From NCBI GenBank assembly GCA_036010965.1, contig DASCMO010000194.1, positions 1 through 12,442 of the forward strand: a stretch of DNA of 12,442 nt. The letters run 5' to 3'. The stretch comes from GCA-2686265 sp036010965. GTDB taxonomy: Bacteria > Planctomycetota > UBA1135 > GCA-002686595. The notes under the pieces were generated by a model that saw only the letters and a list, made by a program, of their open reading frames with translations, made no database searches and was not told the origin of the DNA. Both the position numbers and the translations under genes were made by a program. Shown here piece after piece: positions 1 through 6,465 of the stretch (positions are counted from its first letter, which is position 1; the number at the start of each line of letters is the position of its first letter).

Positions 1-809
1 TCGCCCGACGCCGCGCCGCGCAGGATGAACAGGGGAGATCCGTCCGCGCCGGAGAAGACGTGCACGCTGCCCGCTCCGCTACCGGCCTGGTCGTTCCACT
101 TCGCACCGACCGCCAGGTCAGCGCGCCCGTCCCCGTCCACGTCGCCCAGGCCACAGACCGCGACGCCGAACAGATCGAGCTCGGCCTCTCCCAGCAAGAG
201 GCGCAGGAGGCTGCCATCGGCTCCAGAAAAAACCCGCGCGGCTCCGGCGTTGGAGCCGGCCAGGTCAGAGCCCCAGGCGCCGACCAGCACGTCGTCCAGT
301 CCGTCGCCGTCCACGTCACCCGCACCGGCGACCGAGATGCCGCTGTTCTCGTAGGCCTCGCCGCCGGAGAGCTCGTGCAACAGAGCGCCGCTCTGGCCGG
401 AGAAGACGTAGGCCGTTCCCGCCTCGGGCCCGAAGTCGTCGTTGCCGTAGGCTCCGATCACCAGGTCCGAGAAGCCGTCGCCGTCCACATCACCGGCGCA
501 GGCCAGGCTGTAGCCGAAGAGGTCCATGGGCGCGACGCCGTGAAGCGTGAAGCGCGAGGTCCCGTCCGCGCCCGAGACCAGCCGCACGCTCCCGGAGTTC
601 GTGCCGTTCTGGTCGCTGAACGGAGAACCGAAGAGCCAGTCGTCGATCCCGTCGCCGTCGGTGTCGCCGGCGCTGCACACGGCCCAGCCGAAGCGGTCGC
701 CAGCGGCCTCCCCGTGGAACGAGTGCAGGTTCTGCTGGGCCGAGGCGCCGCCGGAGAGCAGGCTGAGGATCGCTGCCGCAAACGGAACATATAGGATGTT
801 TGATTTCAT
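1..809 (-). CDS. Secreted FG-GAP repeat (integrin-alpha-like beta-propeller) protein, 3' end outside window
   Basis: The frame opens at the ATG on the complement of 807-809 and has no stop before the left edge, giving 269 visible residues. Residues 1-24 look like a Sec signal peptide: Lys at position 2, a hydrophobic core, and an ASA|QQ cleavage site. The rest is four FG-GAP blades starting at residues 40, 98, 156 and 214, exactly 58 residues apart. Each has a calcium-loop motif DxDGDGxxD (Asp49, 107, 165, 223), then an (I/V)GA-like strand, and a VFSG(A/Q)(D/S)G turn. Integrin-type propellers usually have seven blades, so roughly three more probably lie beyond the edge. FG-GAP proteins are calcium-stabilised extracellular or surface proteins, often adhesive or scaffolding; no substrate or partner can be read here. 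No strong Shine-Dalgarno precedes the ATG. It is divergent from the M64-like peptidase gene. The fold call is firm; the biological role is unknown. Confidence 0.9.
   Translation of the reverse strand, partial: MKSNILYVPFAAAILSLLSGGASAQQNLHSFHGEAAGDRFGWAVCSAGDTDGDGIDDWLFGSPFSDQNGTNSGSVRLVSGADGTSRFTLHGVAPMDLFGYSLACAGDVDGDGFSDLVIGAYGNDDFGPEAGTAYVFSGQSGALLHELSGGEAYENSGISVAGAGDVDGDGLDDVLVGAWGSDLAGSNAGAARVFSGADGSLLRLLLGEAELDLFGVAVCGLGDVDGDGRADLAVGAKWNDQAGSGAGSVHVFSGADGSPLFILRGAASG
3..692 (-). repeat. Four 174-nt coding units (58-residue FG-GAP blades)
   Basis: Blade 1 covers about 519-692, blade 2 345-518, blade 3 171-344 and blade 4 3-170. The protein period is exactly 58 residues across all four units. 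The DNA units are diverged rather than near-identical, so this looks like an old duplication kept by the fold rather than a recent tandem expansion. The last visible residues (GAASG) match the lead-in to a fifth blade. Confidence 0.8.
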
Positions 810-1055
810 GCGCGAGACCCCGGGTGCGGTGCGGAATGAACTCGAAAGCGGTCTTTCTTGCCTTAGACCATTGCCAATAGCCCAGAAAAGGCGAGAAACA
901 ACCGTACCCCGGGTTCTCGATCTGCGCCAATGAAGTGCCCTGATTACAGGATGCTGCTTCCTGGAGGGTGCCTGCCTGAGGGGTCCCGGGGCCGCCCGCA
1001 GTCCAGGGAACCCAAAGGCGTCGCGCAGGCCGGGGGTGCGCGGCAGACTGGGACT
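810..1055. promoter_or_regulatory. Divergent intergenic region between the FG-GAP and M64 genes
   Basis: This 246-bp region must hold the promoters of both flanking genes. No convincing -35/-10 pair stands out on either strand. An imperfect inverted repeat lies at 813-829 and 902-919 (shared core CGAGA, CCCGGG and CGG). The plus-strand reading frame of the peptidase is open back to an ATG at 930, but that 42-residue extension lacks signal-peptide character, so I treat it as non-coding. Confidence 0.4.
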
Positions 1056-2465
1056 ATGGCGAGCCCTCTCCTGCTGCTGTTCTGCGCGATCCTGGCCTTC
1101 GCGCACCCAGGGAGTGCGCTCCAGGACTCCACGCCCCAGGCCGCCCTGCTGGAGAAGGCCCAGGCCCACGCGCGCAAGGGCAGCTACGCCTCTGCGGCGA
1201 ACCTCTACCGGCGCCTGGCGCGCGACCATCCCGACACCCCCGAGGGGCGCACCGCTGAGCGGCGCTCGAAGCCCAGCGCGTACCTCGGCTCGGCCCCGAT
1301 CGTCGAGCACGGTCCGCCGCCCAACCGGGTGGACGTGGCCCTCATGGGCGACGGGTATCAGCTGCGGGAGATGAAGGGCTTCGACAAGCTCGCCGAGGAC
1401 ATCCCACCCCTGTTCAAGCGCCAGGCGACCCTGCGCGAGTACTTCACCTACTTCAACTTCCAGCGCCTGGCGCTCGTCAGCAAGGACAACGGCGTCGATG
1501 GGTTCGGGCGTGAGTACGACACGGCCCTGGACGGGCGCACCCTCGGAACCTTCGCCGGCCACGTGGGCGTCAGCGCCAAGCGCGTGCGCGCCATGCTGGA
1601 CGAGTGGGGAGAGCACGACTCCCTGGCCATCGTGTTCGTCAAACAGGGCGTGCTGGGCACGGGCGGAGGCGGGTTCGCCACGATCGGCGGCCGCAACGCC
1701 AAGACGACCATCCACGAGTGGGGCCACGCCTTCGCGGGGCTGGGAGACGAGTACGCGACCAAGACACACGAGCGCGGCGGCGTCTCGCGGCGCGTCAATG
1801 TCTCCGATACAGACGATCCCGAGAAGGTGCCCTGGGCGCACTGGATCGAAGCAGGAGTGCGAGGCGTCGGCGTGTACGAAGGCGCGAGCGGTCAGGTGCG
1901 CGGCGCCTGGAAACCCACCTCGGGGGGCTGCGTGATGGAGAGCGGCGAGTTCTTCTGTCCGCCCTGCCGGGAAGCCCTCGTGCTGCGCATCTACTCGATC
2001 GTGGACCCGATCGAGTCCTGCACGCCGCTCCCCCATCCTCGAAAGCACTCCGTGTACCTCGCGCTCGACGATCCATTCGAGCCGCTGGAGTTCGAGGTGA
2101 AGGTGATGCAGCCGGACAGCCACCGCCTGGAAGTGCGCTGGTGGGTGATGCCCGAGCGCGCCGCGCCGCTGGAACCCGAGGACCGCCTCGATCGCTACCG
2201 TAGCAGCCACACCGACCGCCGGGGGCGCGGGCCTCTGGCGATGATCCCGACCGAGCCGGTCTCGACCAGCCGCGGCGTACGCTCGGGAGAGCACCGCTTC
2301 AGACTCGAGCGCGGAGACCTGGAGCCAGGGCGCTACCGGGTCCTCTGCCGTGCGCGCGACACGACGCGTCTACGCGGCGAGCGCTCGCCCTGGGTGATCG
2401 CCGACCCCGACGACCTACTCGTCTCGCAGCGGGCCTGGTGGGTCGTGGTGCCCGAGCGGGATTGA
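1056..2465 (+). CDS. Secreted M64-type (IgA-peptidase-like) zinc metallopeptidase
   Basis: A 469-residue protein. The ATG at 1056 is chosen over an in-frame ATG at 930 because a hydrophobic signal peptide begins there (residues 1-21, cleavage near GSA|LQ). Residues 28-62 form one TPR-like helical hairpin. The catalytic domain spans about 80-330: an (R/N)VDVALMGDGY entry strand, then HEWGHAFAGLGDEY at 220-233 with zinc ligands His220 and His224 and general base Glu221. It ends with YEGAxGQxRGxWKP and a CVM...FCPPC cysteine cluster (Cys292, 301, 304). This order matches peptidase family M64, whose founding member cleaves IgA; here a general extracellular protease is more likely. Residues 331-469 look like a beta-rich accessory domain. 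The start has no clear Shine-Dalgarno. It runs convergent to the next gene with 44 bp between stops. The substrate is unknown. Confidence 0.88.
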   Translation: MASPLLLLFCAILAFAHPGSALQDSTPQAALLEKAQAHARKGSYASAANLYRRLARDHPDTPEGRTAERRSKPSAYLGSAPIVEHGPPPNRVDVALMGDGYQLREMKGFDKLAEDIPPLFKRQATLREYFTYFNFQRLALVSKDNGVDGFGREYDTALDGRTLGTFAGHVGVSAKRVRAMLDEWGEHDSLAIVFVKQGVLGTGGGGFATIGGRNAKTTIHEWGHAFAGLGDEYATKTHERGGVSRRVNVSDTDDPEKVPWAHWIEAGVRGVGVYEGASGQVRGAWKPTSGGCVMESGEFFCPPCREALVLRIYSIVDPIESCTPLPHPRKHSVYLALDDPFEPLEFEVKVMQPDSHRLEVRWWVMPERAAPLEPEDRLDRYRSSHTDRRGRGPLAMIPTEPVSTSRGVRSGEHRFRLERGDLEPGRYRVLCRARDTTRLRGERSPWVIADPDDLLVSQRAWWVVVPERD

Positions 2466-2509
2466 CGGGCGCGGAGTTCGCTCGAAGAGTTCGCTCGCGG
2501 AGCGGGAGT
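2466..2509. terminator. Short convergent spacer with direct repeat and weak hairpin
   Basis: GAGTTCGCTCG occurs twice, at 2474-2484 and 2487-2497, as a 13-bp tandem unit. A small hairpin CGCTC-GCG-GAGCG lies at 2492-2504. There is no T-run on either side. It could help end transcription of both converging genes, but the stem is only 5 bp, so the call is weak. Confidence 0.25.
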
Positions 2510-3748
2510 TCAGAGCCAGTAGATCCCCGCCGGCCGGCGCTCCGAGGGGAACCCATTCCGCTCGATGTTGACCTGCAAGGGCCCTTCGTTGGGGATCTTC
2601 GGGTCATTCCGCCGGGACCCGGAGCGCTCCGGAAGAGGGGGCACGCTGATGTGCACCACGATGGATTCGTCCTCGCTTAGTTCCAGCATCTCCGGGGCGC
2701 TGTACTCCCCGGGTTTGGAGACGAGGGTGATGCGGTAGGTGCCCGCCCGCGCGCGGTGGATCGTGCCGACACCGTCACGGATGGTCGCGCGTCCTTGCGC
2801 ACGCCAGCGCTGGAGGTCCTTTCCCCTCGCGGCGGCCCGTGCGATGCGGTTGGGATTGGGCTCGTGCTGCCGACGCTCGTTTTCCTCGTCACCGTCGCTG
2901 CCTCTCTCTTCCTGGCCCCGGGGAACCTCCAATCGCACTTCCACGCGCCTATTGCCTTCGGGGACAGGGTCGAGTTCGAAGCGCACGGTGTTCTGTCCGC
3001 CAAACACGACCTGTAGGTGGCGGTCCACGCCCGCCTGGATCGTGCAGGGCAACTCCAGGTCCGGACTTCCGTAGGATCCGTAGCAGAGGGTGTAGCGTCC
3101 GGGACCGACCAGCATGGGCTCGAGGTTGCCGCTCCTATCAAAGCGCCCGATAGCCAGCCCCTCCTCCTGCCGAGGAAAGTGCGGGTACGCGCGGCCTTCG
3201 GGCAGGAAAATCAGCCGGCCTCGGGAGAGAGACTCGCCGAGACGGTTCTCGGCATTGCCGGTGATCTCGCATCCGCGTACCAAGGTCACCGACACGATTC
3301 GCTCATCGCCTGCTTCCAGCTCGATCGTGCGGGTGCTGGGAAGGTGCCTCGCCGCCTCGAGAGTCACCTGCCAGATGCCGATGTCCAGGGCCGTGGCCCT
3401 CCCCGCACCCGTGGACAGCGCGCGCCCTTCCTCCCCCTCGACGGCATCGGCGAGCAGCAGCCTGGCCGTGGCGGCGGGGAGCTCTCGACCACCGGCGGAA
3501 CTGGTCACCACCAAGGTCAGGGTGGGTCGGGCGACGGACGCGCGGCCGGAAAGCGAGGTCGCGACCTCAGCGCGCTTCGGTTCCGCGGGTGCGGCGAGGA
3601 CCCCCAGGGCGGAGGGTTCGACCGCCAAGCCTCCAGCGGAGGGTCCGATGATGCCACCGCCGTCGACCTGGTCCTCCGTGAGTTCCAGGTACAGGAAACC
3701 GGCCAGGAAGGCCCCGACCAGGGTCATGAGGAGCACGATTCGGCGCAT
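2510..3748 (-). CDS. Membrane-anchored protein with carboxypeptidase-regulatory-like beta-sandwich segments, function unknown
   Basis: A 412-residue protein. The ATG on the complement of 3746-3748 is chosen because it starts an N-terminal signal anchor (MRR followed by a hydrophobic run to about residue 23). The frame stays open upstream to 4060, but that stretch looks non-coding and would overlap the start of the divergent gene. A Gly/Ala/Pro-rich linker covers about 24-72. Beta-rich segments follow at about 75-158 (TLTLVVT... ending IVSVTLVRG), 159-262 (with GPGRYTLCYG at 215-224), and 325-370 (RAGTYRITLVS). The (G/A)xYxI(T/V)L turns resemble carboxypeptidase-regulatory-like or transthyretin-like folds, which often serve as adhesion or scaffold modules. 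A highly charged Glu/Arg/Asn-rich stretch at 279-320 splits the second and third segments. No catalytic motif is visible. It is probably exposed on the outer face of the cytoplasmic membrane; partner and role are unknown. Confidence 0.72.
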   Translation of the reverse strand: MRRIVLLMTLVGAFLAGFLYLELTEDQVDGGGIIGPSAGGLAVEPSALGVLAAPAEPKRAEVATSLSGRASVARPTLTLVVTSSAGGRELPAATARLLLADAVEGEEGRALSTGAGRATALDIGIWQVTLEAARHLPSTRTIELEAGDERIVSVTLVRGCEITGNAENRLGESLSRGRLIFLPEGRAYPHFPRQEEGLAIGRFDRSGNLEPMLVGPGRYTLCYGSYGSPDLELPCTIQAGVDRHLQVVFGGQNTVRFELDPVPEGNRRVEVRLEVPRGQEERGSDGDEENERRQHEPNPNRIARAAARGKDLQRWRAQGRATIRDGVGTIHRARAGTYRITLVSKPGEYSAPEMLELSEDESIVVHISVPPLPERSGSRRNDPKIPNEGPLQVNIERNGFPSERRPAGIYWL

Positions 3749-3959
3749 GATGGATCCGTGGGACGCCGGGAGAAGGCCCCGAGATCGCCCAGCAGTTAGG
3801 GGGCGGGGGTGTCGATCATCAACTGAGACTCGTTTGCCCTCTGCCGCGGATGCGGAGGATAGCATGTCTAGTATATCGCATTTGATCCACAGTGCTTCCC
3901 TCGCGCCGCGGCCATTCCCTGTATAGCCCCTGAAGCACTCCAGTCCACAAGCCCACGCC
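3749..3959. promoter_or_regulatory. Divergent intergenic region with 8-bp inverted repeat
   Basis: This 211-bp spacer separates two divergent membrane-protein genes. Its middle (about 3860-3895) is the most AT-rich part of the neighbourhood, and TATACT on the minus strand (complement of 3870-3875) is a possible -10 for the gene to the left, without a clear -35. A perfect inverted repeat AGTGCTTC (3891-3898) / GAAGCACT (3932-3939) with a 33-nt loop lies close to the start of the right-hand gene and could be an operator or leader hairpin. Confidence 0.4.
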
Positions 3960-6434
3960 ATGCCCTCGACCTCCAAGCCCGACCTTCCCGCCATCGATCG
4001 GCGGGTCAAGTTGAGCCTTCTGGCCCTGGGGTTCGTGCCCCTCGCCCTCGCGGCCGGCATCTACTGGAGTCGCAGCGGTACCCCGCCCACGGGGCCCGAG
4101 GCGGGCTTCAAGAATTTCCTGCTGGTGACCTTCGACACCACGCGCGCGGACCACATCGGCTGCTATGGCAATCCACGCGCCAGCACCTTGAACCTCGACC
4201 GGATGGCGCGCGAGGGAGTGCTGTTCGAGCGCTGCTTCAGCACGGCGCCCATCACGCTCCCCTCCCACTCGTCGATCCTGACGGGCATGCAGCCCTTCCG
4301 TCACGGGGCGCGCAACAACGGCACACACTTCGTCCCCGAGGAAGCGTTGACCATGGCCGAGGTGCTCGCCGACGAGGGCTTCGCGACGGGCGCCGTCATC
4401 AGCTCGTTCGTCCTCGACAGCCGCTTCGGCCTCGATCAGGGCTTTGATCTCTACGACGACGACCTCACGAACGCCGAGCAGGCGCCGATGTTCATGTTCC
4501 GCGAGACCAAGGCGGACGACACCTCACGGCGCGCGCGGGAGTTTATCCAGGCGCGCTCGAACGAGCGCTGGTTTCTCTGGGTGCACTACTTCGACCCGCA
4601 CGCCAACTACGCTCCGCCCGAGGAGTTCGCGGAACTGTGTCCCGACGCTCCCTACGACGGTGAGATCGCCTACGCCGACGCCGGCCTGGGCGAGGTGCTC
4701 GCGCTGCTCGTCCAGCGCGGCATGCTCGACGAGACGCTCGTGATGGTGACGAGCGACCACGGGGAAGCCTTCGGCGACCACGGTGAGACGACCCACGGAA
4801 TCTTCGTCTACGACTCGACGACCCATGTGCCGTGGATAGCGAGACACCCCAAGCTGGCCCGAAGCAAACGCCTACGCGAGGTGACCAGCGCCGTCGACAT
4901 CTTCCCGACGTCCCTGGATCTGCTGGGAGTGGACGTTCCCGCCGGGCTGGACGGTCGCTCCCTGGCCAGGGAGATGCTCGTGCCCGATGCCAGGCTCGAG
5001 CCCTCCTTCGCCTACTCCGAGTCCATGAACCCGCTCTACAACCACGGCTGGGCAGACCTGCGCACCATCCGTGATGAGCGCTATCGCTACGTGCGAGCGC
5101 CGCGGGAGGAGTTCTATGACGTGATGCGCGACTCGCGCCACGAGAACAACCTCCTCGAGGACGGTGATCACCCCGCCGCATCAGATGCGCGCGCGATCCT
5201 CGAGCACCTGCTCTCGGCCGGAGAGGTCGATGTGCGAGGCGACGACATCAAGAGCATGGATCCCGGGACGCGCGAGGCCCTCGCTGCCCTGGGCTACGTC
5301 TGGAGCTCGGAGGGCGAGCTCTCGTCGGAGCAAAAGAACCTCCCCGACCCCAAGGATCGAGTCCACACCTGGGAGAAGGCCCAGTTCGCCAACCAGCTCT
5401 TGCGCCTCGGCCAGGTGCAGGAAGCCGAGAGCGCCCTGCGCCAGGTCATCGAGGAAGACCCCGGCGCCATCCTGCCGCGCAGCGCCCTGGTGGGCGCCCT
5501 GATGCAGCAGAAGAAGTTCCAGGAGGCCTACGAGGTGCAACTGATCTCCGTCAGCCTGCCCGGCGTGCGCACCGCCACCTGGGTGCGCCTGGGCGAACTC
5601 GAGCGCAAGCTAGAGATGGAGGGCTGGGAGGCCCGGATCGAGCGTGCCAAGATCCATGACCCCGAGGACCCGCTGCCCTGGATTCGCGAGGCAGATTTCG
5701 CCGCGGACGAGGGCGACACCCAACGCGCCGACGACCTCTATCGCAAGGCCCTCGAGATCGACGAGCGTTGCGCCAAGGCCTGGATTGGCATCGGCAACAT
5801 GCACCATGAACTCGGTGGGGAAGAGGAAGCGATCGACGCCTTCAACAAGGCGATCAAGGCCGATCCCGTGGCGATCGAAGCCCAGTACAACCTCGGTGTC
5901 GTCTACGACGCCCTGAGACGCGGCGCCCAGGCGGAACGCGCGTACCTGAGAGCGCTGCGCATCGATCCCGACCACGTGCTTTCCCTGGTGAACCTCGGCA
6001 ACGTCTATCAGAAGGCCGGCAAGCTCGAAGAGGCCCAGAAGCGCTACGACCAGGCTCTCTCGAAGAACCCGGAAGACTACAGCGCCGTGTTCAATCTGGC
6101 CCTGTGCCTGCACCGCCAGGGCGAGTTCGAGCGCGCCGGAACACTCTTCGGCCGAGCCTCGGAACTGCGCCCCGACTCGTTCGACGCTTCTCTGATGCAG
6201 ATCGGGGCCCTGCGCAAGAACGGAGAGAACGCCGTGGCCCTCGAGTTGGCTCAGAAGCTCATCGAGCGCAACGCCGAGTCGATCCCGGGCCTGCTGCATG
6301 CCTCCGCCCTCTCTCACGAGCTTGGCGAGCCGGAGGTTGCCCGCGACCTCTTCGACCGCGCCCTCGCCCTGGACCCCGAGCGCGTGCGCAAGCGCGCCCA
6401 GCGGGACGAGACCTTGAGCTGGGCGCTCGAGTGA
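3960..6434 (+). CDS. Membrane-anchored sulfatase-fold (alkaline phosphatase superfamily) enzyme with C-terminal TPR array
   Basis: An 824-residue protein with a signal anchor at about 17-36, so the rest should lie in the periplasm. The sulfatase-fold domain spans about 52-447. It shows an LLVTFDTTRADHIGCYG metal-binding start (Asp59, Asp64), TLPSHSSILTG at 99-109, HYFDPHANYAPP at 209-220, and TSDHGEAFGDHG at 264-275 with Asp266/His267. True sulfatases have Cys or Ser at the position of Thr99, converted to formylglycine. Thr there recalls phosphotransferases and phosphatases of the same superfamily (LtaS, EptA, NPP), so sulfate ester hydrolysis is doubtful. From about 472 to 810 there are roughly ten TPR motifs of about 34 residues, for example AKAWIGIGNMHHELGG at 605-620, which should bind protein partners. 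No clear Shine-Dalgarno is present. It converges on a second sulfatase-fold gene. The fold is certain; the substrate is unknown. Confidence 0.9.
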   Translation: MPSTSKPDLPAIDRRVKLSLLALGFVPLALAAGIYWSRSGTPPTGPEAGFKNFLLVTFDTTRADHIGCYGNPRASTLNLDRMAREGVLFERCFSTAPITLPSHSSILTGMQPFRHGARNNGTHFVPEEALTMAEVLADEGFATGAVISSFVLDSRFGLDQGFDLYDDDLTNAEQAPMFMFRETKADDTSRRAREFIQARSNERWFLWVHYFDPHANYAPPEEFAELCPDAPYDGEIAYADAGLGEVLALLVQRGMLDETLVMVTSDHGEAFGDHGETTHGIFVYDSTTHVPWIARHPKLARSKRLREVTSAVDIFPTSLDLLGVDVPAGLDGRSLAREMLVPDARLEPSFAYSESMNPLYNHGWADLRTIRDERYRYVRAPREEFYDVMRDSRHENNLLEDGDHPAASDARAILEHLLSAGEVDVRGDDIKSMDPGTREALAALGYVWSSEGELSSEQKNLPDPKDRVHTWEKAQFANQLLRLGQVQEAESALRQVIEEDPGAILPRSALVGALMQQKKFQEAYEVQLISVSLPGVRTATWVRLGELERKLEMEGWEARIERAKIHDPEDPLPWIREADFAADEGDTQRADDLYRKALEIDERCAKAWIGIGNMHHELGGEEEAIDAFNKAIKADPVAIEAQYNLGVVYDALRRGAQAERAYLRALRIDPDHVLSLVNLGNVYQKAGKLEEAQKRYDQALSKNPEDYSAVFNLALCLHRQGEFERAGTLFGRASELRPDSFDASLMQIGALRKNGENAVALELAQKLIERNAESIPGLLHASALSHELGEPEVARDLFDRALALDPERVRKRAQRDETLSWALE

Positions 6435-6465
6435 TGGGCTCGCGGCCGAGCGCGACTCAGTCGAG
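6426..6465. terminator. Candidate bidirectional terminator over two converging stop codons
   Basis: A perfect 5-bp stem GCTCG-CGGC-CGAGC lies at 6438-6451, nested inside GAGT (6429-6432) / ACTC (6455-6458). An alternative outer pairing is CTCGA (6426-6430) with TCGAG (6461-6465). The structure spans the 22-bp gap and overlaps both stop codons. No T-run follows on either strand, so it is only a plausible terminator. Confidence 0.33.

Noticed and set aside
60..794. A 244-codon plus-strand open frame opposite the FG-GAP gene
   Set aside because: The minus frame from 809 gives a signal peptide and four regular calcium-binding blades; the plus frame is its shadow.
930..1055. In-frame N-terminal extension of the M64-type peptidase from an ATG at 930
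   Set aside because: It would place 42 Arg/Gly/Pro-rich residues before a good signal peptide and block export; the ATG at 1056 is preferred.
3749..4060. In-frame N-terminal extension of the membrane-anchored minus-strand protein
   Set aside because: It would overlap the coding start of the divergent sulfatase-fold gene and precede a clear signal anchor at 3748.
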